From contig OW799237.1 in the NCBI GenBank assembly GCA_941918925.1, forward strand, positions 71,231,626 to 71,295,625: a DNA stretch of 64,000 nt. The letters are read 5' to 3'. The notes beneath the pieces were generated by a model that was given only the letters and a program-made list of their open reading frames with translations, searched no databases and was not told the origin of the DNA. This document shows positions 34,711-47,078 of the stretch, in pieces; the first letter of the stretch is position 1; every line of letters begins with the position of its first letter. The translations under genes and the position numbers were made by a program. Source of the DNA: Phyto melanocephala. Its lineage: Eukaryota; Arthropoda; Insecta; Diptera; Rhinophoridae.

Positions 34711-35429
34711 TACAAAACATTGCGTATAATTTTTGGCGATTCACTACTATGTAAATTATATAGATGTCTTTACTTAGTCGTGAATAAAATCAACATTTGT
34801 CAACCGATTTAAATGGTTTATGGCTTTTTATACCCGTCACCAAAAAAATGGTGGGGGTATATTCATTTTGTCATTCCGTTTGTAACACATCGAAATATCC
34901 ATTTTAGACCCCATAAAGTATATATATTCTGAATCAGGGTTTGATTTGATGACGATCTAGCTATGTCCGTCTGTTGAAAGCACGATAGAGGTCGCACCGA
35001 AAAAGCTAGGGGGCTCAAATTTTGCCAGAATCTTTCTTATAGACAAGGTTTGTTTGGTATTGAAAATGGGCTAAATCGGAATATTAGGAAGTGAGTTATA
35101 GCTCGTAATGCAAGAGTAGGTCGAAAAAACCGTGACCTTCGAGCATCGAATAAAATGGAATTGTGTCCAAACGCATTAACGTAGACTCATGAAACTTCAA
35201 ATATATATTTCCTGAGTAAAAACAATATTTTTCCCTGAAAATTATTTAAATCTATGCATTAGGAAAGAAGTTATCGATCAAAATGTACGAAAATTTTTAC
35301 CGCACAGTGTATTTTTCGGTATATTTAAAAACAAAAACGTCATAAAAGCAACAAAATTGGATGTACGGCTCTGAAATTTTGCACGTGTGACTTTTCGGTC
35401 AAATGCTTTTTTCTGACGAAAAATCACTG

Positions 35430-36470
35430 TGCCACGCCCACTTTTACGCCCACCTCATAATTTCTCTATTAATATAGATTTTGGAGTAATAAAGTACAAT
35501 ATTGAAACATCTAGGTTGTACTCATTAGCAAAAACAACTTTGACACGCCTACTATAACGACCACTTTTCACGTTATCTACCGTTAATGAAATTTAAAAGC
35601 TCATAAAAACGACAAAATAAGAGGTATGATGATAAAATTTGCTACGTGTATCCTCCTAGTCAATTTCATTACTGTGCCAGAAAATTAAGGTGCCACGCCC
35701 ACTTTTACGCCCACCTCCCATATAACGTTTTACCTAAAATTCATATAATTTCTCTATTAATAAAAAAAAAATTTGGAATAATAAAGGGCTATATTGAAAC
35801 ATCTAAGTTGTACTTATAAGCACACACAACTTTGACACGCCTACTATAACGCCCACTTTTCACGTTATCTACCGTTAATGAAATTTAAAAGCTCATAAAA
35901 CCGACAAAATTAGAGGTATGATGATTAAATTAGCTACGTATATTTCCCTAGGCAATGTCATTACTGTGCCAGAAAGTTAAGGTGCCACGCCCACTTTTAC
36001 GCCCACCTCCCATATAACGTTTTACCTAAAATTTATATAATTTCTCTACTAATAAAGATTTTGGAATAATAAAGGGCTATATTGAAATATCTGAGTTGTA
36101 CTCAATAGCAAAAACAACTTTGACACGCCTACTATAACGCCCACTTTTCACGTTATCTACAGTTAATGAAATTTAAAAGCTCATAAAACCGACAAAATTA
36201 GCGGTATGATGATGAAATTTGCTACATATATCTTTCTAATCAATGTAATTGTTGTGCCAAAAAGTTCAGGTGACCCGCCTTCTTTAACGCCTACCTCCCA
36301 TATAACGGTTTATCTTAAATTCATGTAATTTCTCTATTGACAAAGTTTTTGGAAAATAAAGGACTATATTTAAATATCTAAGTTGTATTTATTAGCAGAA
36401 ACTTTATTGACACGCCTACTTTAACGCCCACTTTCACTAAAAGACTAAATTTACGAAAACATTTTACTAT
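35430..36470 (+). repeat. Tandem array of ~290-bp units inside family B
   Basis: Four units begin with gccacgcccacttttacgcc or a variant near 35435, 35692, 35984 and 36272. Each contains tttgacacgcctactataac, cacgttatctaccgttaatg and aaaatttgctacgt-like phrases. The first unit lacks about 30 bases. Noncoding. Confidence 0.75.
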
Positions 36471-36487
36471 CATATCATAGTTATTTA

Positions 36488-36939
36488 CGGTGGTTAAATT
36501 TTAAGGGCCGATGTTGATTTTAAATAAAACACAAATTATTTAAGAAATTATTATCATTTCTTTTTATAATGATAATATTTGTATGGTTCAATTATGTATT
36601 TAACAAAATATCGGCCAAATGGCCCCCCCATCCTTGGCGCCACTCACCTATCTTATGGTCCAATTTTTCAATGACAATGTTGATGCTCAATTGGGCATGA
36701 TGATGACTTTCTTTTGCCACACTATCGCAAAAAACAGCAATAGTTCCCATTCAACAAACTAAGAAGGCAATTACAGATTTTCTAACATTTTATACAGCAC
36801 TGTTTTGCAGAAATTTAAATATAAATAAATTTATAAAAAACCTGAATAACTTTAAAGCGTTGCTCATTTGCGTATCTTTCCACGGATCAAATTGAGTAAG
36901 TTCACCTTTAACATGGGCCCTTAAAATTTAACCACCCTC
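36488..36939. mobile_element. Mariner-type MITE nested in family B
   Basis: Inverted termini of about 25 bases: ggtggttaaattttaagggc on both ends, flanked by TA (36486-36487 and 36940-36941). About 450 bp. The same terminus occurs at the mariner relic at 12113. It retains an open C-terminal coding piece at 36590-36749. Confidence 0.75.
36590..36749 (-). pseudogene. Residual mariner transposase C-terminus in the MITE
   Basis: The minus strand reads about 52 open codons ending GWGGHLADILLNT and stop. The RGGHL.(D/E)I.. ending is characteristic of mariner-like transposases of the type seen at 61205-61561 (SRGGHLNAVI). The catalytic core is deleted. Confidence 0.5.
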
Positions 36940-37508
36940 TACAAAGAAAGTGAAATATTGTGCTTTAAATGTACACAAAATTGGTGGTGGGTATAAAAGA
37001 TTCGGCACAGCCGAATATAGTGCTCTTACTTGTTTTTATTCGTAATGTATCTGCTTTTACGATAAATAATAAAAAATTCAAAAGTCGAAGTTTTTAATGA
37101 CGTTTTAAAAACAAAAAATAGTACTCATTTTGCATGAAACAAATTTATCGCTACTTATTTCTGAATAACTCCTAAGCACTTGAATAAGTTTTTAAGTTGA
37201 CTTAAATAAAATTTTATTTATAAACATTTGCTGGTATTTTCCTCAAAATCGGTCTAATCATTCTCAAGTTATGATGAAATGCATCAGCAAAGTTTTATTT
37301 TTTGTGCAGACCAGTGTTATTTGTATTCATTTCTTTTTGTATAATTTTTTTTAAATTTATTAAAATTAAAATTTTCCACAGTTTAAAGAAGGAAAAAAAA
37401 CAATTGTTGAATAAACGTATTGGTATTTATTATTTTAAAATAGAATTTTTAGTAAGTAAATATTAACAAATTCAAGGTAAATTTTCTATGAACAGAAAGA
37501 AATTTTGC

Positions 37509-37516
37509 TATAAATA
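37509..37516 (+). promoter_or_regulatory. TATA box of defensin-like gene 1
   Basis: TATAAATA, followed at 37521 by AGATAA, a GATA-factor-type motif. The ATG is 80 bases downstream. The same TATAAATAC plus GATA arrangement occurs at the defensin genes starting at 55322 and 60861. Confidence 0.55.
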
Positions 37517-37595
37517 CCGCAGATAATGATCTGGACATAACACATCAACTTTTACTGAAGAACTGACTGAATGTTTTAAATTTGAAATCTTCTAA

Positions 37596-37931
37596 ATGCT
37601 TATTATAAAAATTAAGAATGTCTGGAAAGCGTTACTCCTTGCTGTTTTCGCTATTGGCTTAGTAAAAGCCAAAAACTTGGAAGGCATTGACGATCTCCAT
37701 AAGGTTAGCTCAGCTGTACTAAACGCCAACGACTTTGTGGTAGCTGATGTCATGCATAAAGAAAATGTGCAAATTGCCAGAGAGACAGTTGCTTTAAAAC
37801 GGGCTAAGCGTGAAATTTGCAGCTTACCAAATAGTCCTTTTGGAATTCCCTCTTGCTCAGTTTATTGCAGAAGAAACAATTATGAAAATGGTTATTGTGG
37901 TTCCCAAGGCGTTTGCGAGTGCACTTTTTAA
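37596..37931 (+). CDS. Insect defensin-like antimicrobial prepropeptide (single domain)
   Basis: 111 residues in one exon. Signal peptide about 1-25 (core ALLLAVFAIGLVKA), acidic propeptide, furin-type site RAKR at 69-72, then a 39-residue mature peptide beginning EICSLPNSPFGIPSC. The six cysteines follow C-x11-C-x3-C-x9-C-x5-C-x1-C, the CS-alpha-beta pattern of insect defensins, which are secreted into haemolymph or gut and act on bacterial membranes. The fourth cysteine follows NYENGY. The start is the first ATG after the TATA box in this frame; a two-codon upstream ORF (ATG TTT TAA, 37571-37579) lies in the leader. It is the only plus-strand member of the cluster here. The sequence differs clearly from classical fly defensins in having a PNSPFGIP loop, so activity is inferred. 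Confidence 0.85.
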   Translation: MLIIKIKNVWKALLLAVFAIGLVKAKNLEGIDDLHKVSSAVLNANDFVVADVMHKENVQIARETVALKRAKREICSLPNSPFGIPSCSVYCRRNNYENGYCGSQGVCECTF

Positions 37932-38395
37932 AAATTATACGTAAATTAATTGGAAAGTGTAAAAAAAAAATTGTAACAATTTTGAAATATTTTTATATAT
38001 ACAATTAACATGTCCGTCGCTGATCTAACAAATTCAGTTTTGTGTTTTTTATTGAGTTGTGAGGTGAGCAAAAAAATCATTTTATTTTGTGTTTCTATAT
38101 TTAGTATTAACCTTACCAATCAAGATATCCTTAAATTAAGTTTCAAAATAGAGCAATAACATTTTTTTTAATTATCACATAACCAATTACGTCAGAGCAG
38201 TGACGATATACATACATATGAATGTATGTTGTTAATTTTTTTAATTTTAAGGAAAAACAAAATATTTAGGTAATAAACAAAGACAGTCATGGTTTTCATT
38301 TTATATTTATATAGTCTATATATCTTAGTTAATCGGTCAATATCGATAAATCGATAGTTTAAAAAGTATTGAAATATAAATTCATTTAATTAACA
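37932..38395. other. Downstream of defensin-like gene 1
   Basis: AT-rich sequence with no recognised feature; contains a tcgataaatcgatag palindrome near 38343. Confidence 0.35.
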
Positions 38396-38728
38396 AGTAA
38401 GATCGCTATATTCGGCCGTGCCGAATCTTATATACCCTTCACAACGTGTAGTCATGCAATAACAGTAGTTTGTATCACCATTCATCCCATATAAAATACG
38501 TACATACATATAAAAAACATACATACATAAAAACATCCCATTGTAAAATTATAAATTTACGTATGTATGTTTAAAAAAAATAAAAAAAAAATAAAAAAAA
38601 AATAAAAAAAAAAATTTAAAAAAAAATTTAAAAAAAAATTAAAAAAAAAAATTTTGTTAAAAAATAATTAAAATATATATAATAAATATAAAACAAAAAA
38701 AAAATAATAAAAATAATTAAAAAAAAAA

Positions 38729-39567
38729 CAAGAGCGCTATATTCGGCCGTGCCGAATCTTATATACCCTTCACAACGTGAATTCATGCAATAACAGTGGT
38801 TTGTGTCACCATTCATCCCATATGAAATACGTACATACATATAAAAACATACATATATAAAAACGTCCCATTGTAAAATTATAAATTCACGTATGAATGT
38901 TAAAAAAAACAAAAAAAAAAAAAAAAATTAAAAAAAAAAAATTTAAAAAAAAAAAAAAAATTAAAAAAAAAAAAATTAAAAAAAAAAAAATTTTTAAAAA
39001 AATTATTATGTATATAATATATACAAAACAAAAAAAAAAAATAAAAAAAAAATTAAAAAAAAAAATAATAATAAAAATATAAATAATATATTAAATAAAA
39101 AATAAAAAAAAAAAATAAAAAAAAAAATTTTTTTGGCTCAGCTGGGATTCGATGCCACGTTTTCTCTAACCAGTATACACGTTTGTATGTATGTATGTTG
39201 TTGTTCTAATGTTGCTTTTGTGAAAAAAAAATCGAGGTGGTCGTGGGTTTTTGCTCATATCTCAGTTGTTTATGTACCGATGTTTCTGATTTTCAATAGC
39301 GATCTACTCCCGAATATTTCTGATATTTTAATACCTCACCCGAGTCCAAGCGATGTCGGGGGGCTTCAAAAAGTTGATTTCAACATACACACGGACAGAC
39401 GGTCAGACGGACAGACGGACAGACTGACAGACTGACAGCGCTTAATCGACTCCCCTATTCATAAGCTTTCAGAAAATATATACTTTATGGGGTCGGAAAT
39501 CAAAATTGTAGAAATTTCACACGGAATGACAAACCTATATATACCCTTTTTCACTGTGTGAAGGGTA
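38729..39567 (+). repeat. Family A repeat, complete inner copy
   Basis: Starts acaagagcgctatattcggc, contains hairpin, ACATA region, A-rich tract (38900-39130), gctcagctgggattcgatgc, tatgtatgtatgttgttgtt, a GACAGACGGACAGAC microsatellite (39399-39435) and ends ctgtgtgaagggtata. It is the best full-length reference copy (about 840 bp). Confidence 0.72.
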
Positions 39568-39593
39568 TAATAATAATAAAAATATAAATAATA

Positions 39594-40462
39594 TCTATAT
39601 ATATAAAAGTGAAACTCTGTGTGTGTGTGTGTGTTAGCTATAGACTCCGAAACTGTAAAACCGATCGGGCTGAAACTTTGGTAAGTTGTTGTACACATAC
39701 CAGGGAGTGTTTATGGGTGGAAAAAAGTGGGCGGGGCCACGCCCATAAAAAATTAGTTATCATTTTAAGCTACTTGCACTTGACCGATTTTTCTGAAACT
39801 TTGCACACATATCGAGCTATCATGACTAAATAATTTCGTGATAAGAAAAGTGGGCGGGGCCACGCCCCTAAAAAAGTTTTAATTTTGAGGTACTTGCACT
39901 GGACTTATTTTTCTGAAACTTTGCACAGATATAGAGCTGTCATGACCTTATAATTTTGTGATTAAAAAAGTGGGTGGGGCCACGCCCATAAAAAAAAAGT
40001 TATAAGTTTGAGGTACTTGCACTGGACCGATTTTTCTGAAACTTTGCACACACACTAAGCTGTCATGACTTTACAATTTCGTGATTAGAAAAGTGGGCAG
40101 TGTCACGCCCATTAAAAAAAGGTATCATTTTGAGGTACTTTCACTGGACCGATTTTTTGGAAACTTTGCACACATATTGAGTTGTCATGACTATACAGTT
40201 TCGTATTTAGAAAAGTGGACAGTGCCACGCCCATTAAAAAAAGGTATCATTTTGAGGTACTTACACTGGACCGATTTTTCTGAAACTTTGCACACTTATT
40301 GAGCTGTCATGACTATACAGTTTCTTAATTAGAAAAGTGGGCAGTGCCACCCTCATAAAGAAAAAGTTATAGTTTTTAGCCTTGCACTTGATATTCGATT
40401 AAAATTTAGAATGCGATTAAAATTCATGAAGGGGCGTAGCAACGCGCGCCGGGATTGGCTAG
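39594..40462 (+). mobile_element. Non-autonomous Helitron with six ~121-bp tandem repeats
   Basis: Starts TCTATATATATAAAAGTG directly after an A and ends GGGATTGGCTAG directly before a T. TC start, CTAG end, a GC-rich hairpin-like stretch (cgtagcaacgcgcgccggg) just before the end and A/T insertion site are Helitron hallmarks. The body has a (GT)n run followed by six repeats, each with a palindromic block like GTGGGCGGGGCCACGCCC and gaccgatttttctgaaactt. No Rep/helicase coding. Confidence 0.85.
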
Positions 40463-40930
40463 TATTAAATAAAAAATAAAATCAAAATAAAAAAAAAATT
40501 AATAAAAAATATATAAAAAAAATTTTTTTTTGGCTCAGCTGGGATTCGATGCCACGTTTTCTCTAACCAGTATACACGTTTGTATGAATGTATGTTGTTG
40601 TTGTTTTTGTGAATAAAAAATCGAGGTGGTCGTGGGTTTGTGCTCATATCTCAGTTGTTTATGTGCCGATGTTTCTGATTTTCAATACCGTTCTACTCCC
40701 GAATATTTCTGATATTTTAATACCTTACCCGGGTCCAAGAGATATCCGGGGGCTTCAAAAAGTTGATTTCAACATACACACGGACAGACTGACAGAGCTT
40801 AATCGACTCCCCTATTCATAAGCTTTCAGAAAATATATACTTTATGGGGTCGGAAATGAAAATTGTAGAAATTTCACACGGAATGACAAACCTATATATA
40901 CCCCTTTTCACTGTGTGAAGGGTATAAAAA

Positions 40931-41345
40931 CGTTTAACATTGTAGAAAACAAAAAAACCAGTAAAAGATATTTTTGTTACGTTTTCTCGCAACGTGCACC
41001 AAATTAGTTCCCACCAAAATATATTTAGAATTTTGTAAACAATTCAGACATTATGAACGTACCTTATTACATATGTACATAGAAATGCTAAAATTGTTGG
41101 CATACAAAAGGATAACTAAGTCTTTCTTTTGTACTGCATATTATTTCAGCAATTTAAAAAATATTATTTTTTTATATTTCTCCACTACTTCTTCAACCGT
41201 CGTAGGGGAAAAATTGGAGAACTCTAGAGCGGGACATTGAATATAAAAATTACACTTACAAGTGCTATTGGAAGCACAAAGTAAGCAATTCAAGAGGGAT
41301 ACAACAATTAGGCTTTAATTATTTAAAAATAAGTTTTGTAATTCC
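40931..41345. other. Spacer, nothing recognised
   Basis: The 88-codon frame at 40974-41240 has no signal peptide, repeat or family motif and is probably accidental. Confidence 0.4.
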
Positions 41346-42180
41346 ATTTTTATACCAAACACCAAAAAAAAAATAAAAAAATATGGTCTGGGATATATTC
41401 ATTTTGTCATTCCAAAATATTCATTTTAGACACCATAAAGTATATATTTTTTGAGTCCTGGTACATTTTATGACGATCTAACTATGTCTGTCCGTCTGTT
41501 AAAACCCCGATATAGCTCGAATCCAACAAATAAGGGGGCTCAAACGCCAAAATATTTCTTATGCATTAGGTTTTTTCGGTATTGAAAATGGGCTAAGTCA
41601 GAAGAGAGAGTTATAGGTCGAAGTGCAAGAGTAGGTCAAAAGACAATGTCCATCCTACATCGAACAAAATGCAAAATGTCATGAAATTTCGGACGTAAAT
41701 ATATTTCCTGACGAAAAACCATATTTTTCTCTGAAAATTGCTTAAATTTATGCATTAGGAATAGAGTTATAAATCAAAATGTACGAAAATTTATACCGCA
41801 CAGTGAATTTTTCGGTATATTTAAAATTTAAAACCTAATAAAAAAGACAAAATAAGCTGTACGATGCTTTTTCAAATATTGCTTTTTGGTCACAGGATTT
41901 GTACTTACGGAAAATTAATGTGACACGCCTACTTTTACGACCAATTCCCATGTAATGCTTTATCTCATATAAAAACTATATGAATAAAGGTTTGGAAGAA
42001 TAAAGAATTCTATATTGAAATATCTAAGTTGAATTTATTAGAAGAAACTATTCTGATACACCTATTTTAACGCCTATTTTCATTGCAAGACTAAAGTTAC
42101 GAAAATATTTTAATAGCAAATCGTAGTTACACAAAGAAAGTGATACATATTTTGTTATAAACAGATTATTCCATGGTTTT
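41346..42180 (+). repeat. Family B dispersed repeat, partial
   Basis: Begins ttttataccaaacaccaaa, continues with accataaagtatatattttt, gacgatctaactatgtctgt, taccgcacagtgaatttttc and gacacgcctacttttacgac, and fades at tttgttataaacagattatt without the hairpin end. Confidence 0.65.
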
Positions 42181-44429
42181 TGGTTTAGTTGAATTTAAAG
42201 ACAAAAGGTACTCTTTACAAGTAAAATAAATAAATAAATAAATAAATAAAACTTTTTATAAGGCTGTTATAAATTTTTGTATGTCCTTCTGTAAATTTTT
42301 TAAATGTTAAATATATCTTTTAAACTAATATGCACTAACGTATTTTGTTTGAAATTATCTCTGCAATTTGAAATACATTTTAAAGGCTAGGGAAAAAAAT
42401 CCTTAAACTTTCATGTTAAAAATTCTTTCTTATACCTCTGACAGACATACAAATATAGACATAAACTATATTTAATTTATATTTAATTGAAATTTAAGTT
42501 GACAGACACTCAATGTCATTAATTAAAATTAGGATCTGGAAAGAGAGATTATTGGTTCTTCTTTATTGTAACTACACTTTTAACCTAAAAATGACCGATC
42601 AGCTAAGTTTATGCTTCAATTACCTTTAACTATTAACGTTAGGTTTATATCCTATAAAAAAATAATATTAAAGCTTAATTATTTTTCTTATTTTACATTT
42701 GGTTTTTAAACAACAACTAAATTTCTTACAATATTATGGAAGAATATTTAATAGTTTTTATTTTCTGATTTTTTGAAACTTTTAGCGTTCTAAATATATG
42801 TACTATTGTACGACTGGTTACAAAGATATATGAAAATAAACTTAAAAAAATAAAAAAAACCGTTTTTTTTGGATAAAAAAACCCGGTGTATTCGATATTC
42901 AAAAAATCAACATTTAGAAAAAACCGCCAGCTGAAAGAGGAAAAAAACCGGGTTTTCCACCGGTTGTAAAACCGAGTCTATCACCCTAGTATGTATGGAA
43001 AAACAACAAAATGTTAAAATCAGAAATTATATACAAAAAATGGTTGCAATTTTGAGGAGTATTATGCAATCTCAGAGTTGATTTATAAAAAGTTGGCAGA
43101 CGGATAAAAGTTTGTTATGAATAAACTCTGTGCCAACGAGCTGGCAAGCTTAATCGGCATTCTAGTTGGCAGCTCGTTGTACGTACTGTATAAACTGTGG
43201 TTAACTTTTTGTTATAAATAAGGCCGATATTTTCTATTTCCACAATGATTTTTTTTAATTTTTTACACACAATATTTTTTTACAGACAAATTAGCGATTT
43301 TTTGTTATCAAAGTTGAAGATGATAGTAAATTCTTCGAGTTTCGCAGCAAGATTCAAAATGAGCTATGAAGATCCGATCTCAAAATTTTGTATGGCGAAT
43401 GTTGTAGATTTAATCAAGATTGGGTTGCGAACCTTGAATAAGAGAGCGAACCTCGAATTTTGCTGTCCGTGTGAACATGCTATAACGCTTCATTTTGTAC
43501 CCATCAATATTTTTTTATATAAAGGAACTTTTTTAAAAAGAATTTTAAGCCTGAAAAGTATATCATTGAGCTTTTACTCATATATCCTATACTAATGATA
43601 CAATTTGTTTTATATTTTTGTTGAGCTGTAATCAATTTTCCTTTCAAACTTCCCACGACCCTCTTTGATCTGACCAGATAGTTAAAGCTTTATATTATTT
43701 TTCCAATAATATGTAAATATCAATTTTAGCTCAAGTTCAATATTGTTTACGCCACATTCATTATTAAATACATACACGTATACACCATTGAAATGCCAAA
43801 GATATAAATTAAAATATTGCAGCCACATTGTAATTGATGAAAAGCAGGAAGTACCACCTGTACTATGGTTTCACATGTAAAAATGTCTTTTTGAAAAAAA
43901 ACCAAAACAAGAAGACAGAAAATGTGTTTTTGTGCAAAAGAGCTAATATGGAAAATTTTCATGAATGAGGCAACATGTATGGCACAGTGGGAGTTAACAA
44001 AAATGTTTTTTAATAATATTTATTTGGTTGTTGGGTTTAAGCTGGTTTATATGCATTTCACTGGTGCTTATGCCAGATCATCAGTAAACCTTTACCCAAA
44101 TTCTTGAAAAAGTTTAAAATGTTATAAGTTATATTTTCAAATTCTCATTAACAAAATGAGAATTCAAAAATAAAACAAAAAAAAACTATAAAAAACTTTT
44201 TCAAAAACCCAACCAACAATTTTTCAATTTTAATTTATTTTATTTTTCTAAATTTTTCTAATTTAGTAAATATGTAAAAATGTTTTTTGTTTCATTTGGA
44301 AAAAGTTATTAATTAATTTTAATATTTTTTGTTAAAAATAACTCGTTTTTACTCAGAACGAGGAACATTAATTCAAGGTAGATTAATAAGGTACCCGTAT
44401 CTTAGTAGCTGACTGTTTTTTATATGCAA
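42181..44429. other. Noncoding stretch between repeats
   Basis: Contains a (AAAT)n run at 42228-42250 and a low-complexity aaccgg-rich patch at 42870-42980 with several aaaaaaccg strings. The 116-codon frame at 43245-43595 begins in a T-rich tract and shows no domain; I do not call it a gene. Confidence 0.4.
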
Positions 44430-45040
44430 CTAGCCAAACCCGGCGCGCGTTGCTACGCCCCTTGATGAATCAAAATGCATTCTGAATTTTAATTGAATAT
44501 CAGGTGCAAAAAACTAAAAATTATAACTTTTTTTAATGGGCGTGGCACTTCCCACTTTTCTAATCACGGAAATGTATAGTCATGACAACTTAATATGTGT
44601 GTGCAAAGTTTCAGAAAAATCGATCTGTGCAAGTACCTCAAAATTATAACTATTTTTTATGGGCGTGGCCCTGCCCACTTTTCTAATTACAAAATTATAT
44701 AGTCATGACAGCTCATTATGTGTGAAAAATTTCAGAAAAATCAGTCCAGTGCAAGTACCTTAAAATTAAAACTTTTTTATGGGCGTGGCCCCGCCCACTT
44801 TTCTTATCACGAAATTATAAAGTCATGACAGCTCAATATCTGTGCATAGTTTCAAGTGCAATTAGCTAAAAATGATAACTAATTTTTCATGGGCGTGGCC
44901 CCACCCACTTTTTTCCACCTAAAAAAACACTGTGTGTGTACAATAACTTGCCAAAGTTTGAGCCCGATAGGTTTTACAGTTTCGGAGTCTATAGCTAACA
45001 CACACACACACACAGTTTCACTTATATATATTTATTTAGA
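44430..45040 (-). mobile_element. Non-autonomous Helitron, second copy
   Basis: Read on the minus strand, the 5' end near 45040 is TCTAAATAAATATATATAAG followed by TGAAAC and a (TG)n run; the 3' end is GGGTTTGGCTAG before T. It has four internal repeats with GGGCGTGGCC-type palindromes and is the same family as 39594-40462, with fewer repeat units. Confidence 0.8.
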
Positions 45041-46251
45041 TTTATAGATTTATTAGTGTTACCAACTTTTTTTTGTCTAACTTAAATTTTTATTCTAAAA
45101 TAAATAATTTGCAGTTTCAGTTGCTTGAAAATATTTTAAAAAATACAAGACCGTTAATAGAAATTTTTCGCTTTAAAGTTTTTTAAAAATTATTAAAACT
45201 AAAGATGAAAAGAAAAGAATTGTGCGACTTTTTAATTATGCTGTTTGTTGCCGCGATGGACATATGTATACATTTATGGCATAATCATCAAAAATTCTAA
45301 AATGTTTGTTACCATGTTTATACACAAATTTTATTTGTAAACGAAATTATTGCATTTTGATTTAATTTGCATTTACATATGTATGTGTATACATATGTAT
45401 GTATGTACGTATACTAAATCTGTATGGTAAAACTATAGGGCCAGCCACACCGCTGACCGGTTTTCTGCCGAAAGTTTTGACAGCAACCTGTAAAGAATAA
45501 TAGGCTTAATAAATTATTTCTTGTAAGTTGCTACTGCCACGCCCACCTCCCATACAACGTAGGAGCGTATATCTATAGAAGTAGACAAAAAGGGCCTTAA
45601 AACTTTGTTTAAAAGTGAGCAAAAAATTGAAGAGATCTTTAAAGTGAGCATGCCAACACCCGTTTAACGCAAATGTTGATATTTGTTTATCTGAACAACG
45701 TTGATACTCCGACTCTGTACATTTTTACATGGCCAGCCAAAAAGTATCGATAGGTGGCGCTGTAGGTAATACTCAAAAGAAAAAGGGGAACTTAGAAATT
45801 CTAAATGAATTTGATGTAAAGTGCACTCGAAGGTCTACCACAAAGTCACTCAATTATGCCGGTCTCTAAATAGTAAGGATATGTTCACATTAGGAAAACA
45901 TTTAGTTTCTGCTCTAATAAATATATGTTTATGTAATGAAAAATATTTCTAATATGAACTAATTGCTTTATTTAATCATTATAATAGGTTTTGACTATAT
46001 TTGGTGTTAGAGTAATCATTTAAAACGAACTCAATATACATACATACAAAAACACAACATATTCAAATACGGATGTGCAGCAATGCAGACCGGGATTTGA
46101 CTTTTATTTACAGATATTTATATCAGGCATGCACAGGCGTTTAGAACTTATTTCACCTTACTTTACATTTGTTTTCTTTTTAAATTTACAATGGCAAAAT
46201 ACAAATGGAAATTTAAAAAAATTTTATTGTCCATACTTGAGCTCGAACTTA
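45041..46251. other. Noncoding stretch, nothing firmly recognised
   Basis: CATATGTATG microsatellite at 45376-45410. A family B-like phrase (cacgcccacctcccataca) occurs at 45538. No gene. Confidence 0.4.
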
Positions 46252-47078
46252 TTATACCCTTCACACAGTGAAAAAGGGTATATATAGGTTTGTCATTCCG
46301 TGTGAAATTGCTACAATTTTCATTTCCGACCCCATAAAGTATATAGTTTCTGAAAGGTTATGAATAGGGGAGTCGATTAAGCCCTGTCAGTCTGTCCGTC
46401 TGTCCGTGTGTATGTTGAAATCAATTTTTTGAAGCCCCACGACATAGGTTGGACCCGGGTAAGGTATTAAAATATCAGAAATATTCGGGAGTAGATCGGT
46501 ATTGAAAATCAGAAACATCGGTACATAAACAACTGCGATATGAGCAAAAACCCACGACCACCTCGATTTTTTTTTTCACAAAAACAACATTACAACAACA
46601 ACATACATACATACAAACGTGTATACTGGTTAGAGAAAACGTGGCATCGAATCCCAGCTGAGGCAAAAAAAATTTTTTTTAATTTTTTTAAAATTTTTTT
46701 TTTAATTTTTTTTTTTATTATTTTTTATTTTTTATTTAATATATTGTTTATATTTTTATTATTATTTTTTTTTTAATTTTTTTTTATTTTTTTTGTTTTA
46801 TATATAATAATTATAATTATATATAATAATTTTTTTTTAAATTTTTTTTTAAATTTTTTTTTTTTAATTTTTTTTTTAAATTTTTTTTAAAAAAATTTTT
46901 TTTTTCGTTTTTTTAACATACATACGTGAATTTTTAATTTTACAATGGGATGTTTTTATATATGTATGTACGTATTTCATATGGGATGAATGGTGACACA
47001 AACTACTGTTATTTCATGACTACACGTTGTGAAGGGTATATAAGATTCGGCACGGCCGAATATAGCGCTCTTACTTGT
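46252..47078 (-). repeat. Family A repeat, complete, minus orientation
   Basis: Starts ttatacccttcacacagtga, has gtcagtctgtccgtctgtcc, ttggacccgggtaaggtatt, gcatcgaatcccagctgagg, a long T-rich tract (46665-46915), and ends in the hairpin ttcggcacggccgaa with gcgctcttacttg. Confidence 0.72.

Larger units (their letters stand above)
34824..37040 (+). repeat. Family B dispersed repeat, longest copy, with internal tandem array and nested MITE
   Basis: Begins ttttatacccgtcaccaaa at 34827, passes gaccccataaagtatatata, tagctatgtccgtctgttga and cacagtgtatttttcggtat, enters a tandem array (35430-36470), is interrupted by a mariner MITE (36488-36939), and ends at the hairpin gattcggcacagccgaatat with cttacttg at 37005-37033. 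Confidence 0.75.
38396..40930 (+). repeat. Family A repeat split by a second family A copy and a Helitron
   Basis: The outer copy begins acaagtaagatcgctatatt with hairpin ttcggccgtgccgaa at 38396, runs into its A-rich tract to about 38728, resumes at 39568-39593, is broken by the Helitron (39594-40462) and finishes at 40463-40930 with ggctcagctgggattcgatg and gaagggtataaaaacg. The inner copy occupies 38729-39567. Confidence 0.7.

Noticed and set aside
35430..36470. Regular repeats considered as a CRISPR-like array
   Set aside because: Units are about 290 bp, repeats are not short palindromes with unique spacers, and the host is an animal; it is a tandem array in a dispersed repeat.
38897..39082. 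ORF of almost pure Lys/Ile
   Set aside because: It is a translated A-rich tract of a family A repeat, present in variable length in every copy.
43245..43595. 116-codon ORF
   Set aside because: Starts inside a T-rich tract, has no domain, no neighbouring splice logic and no repeat family support.
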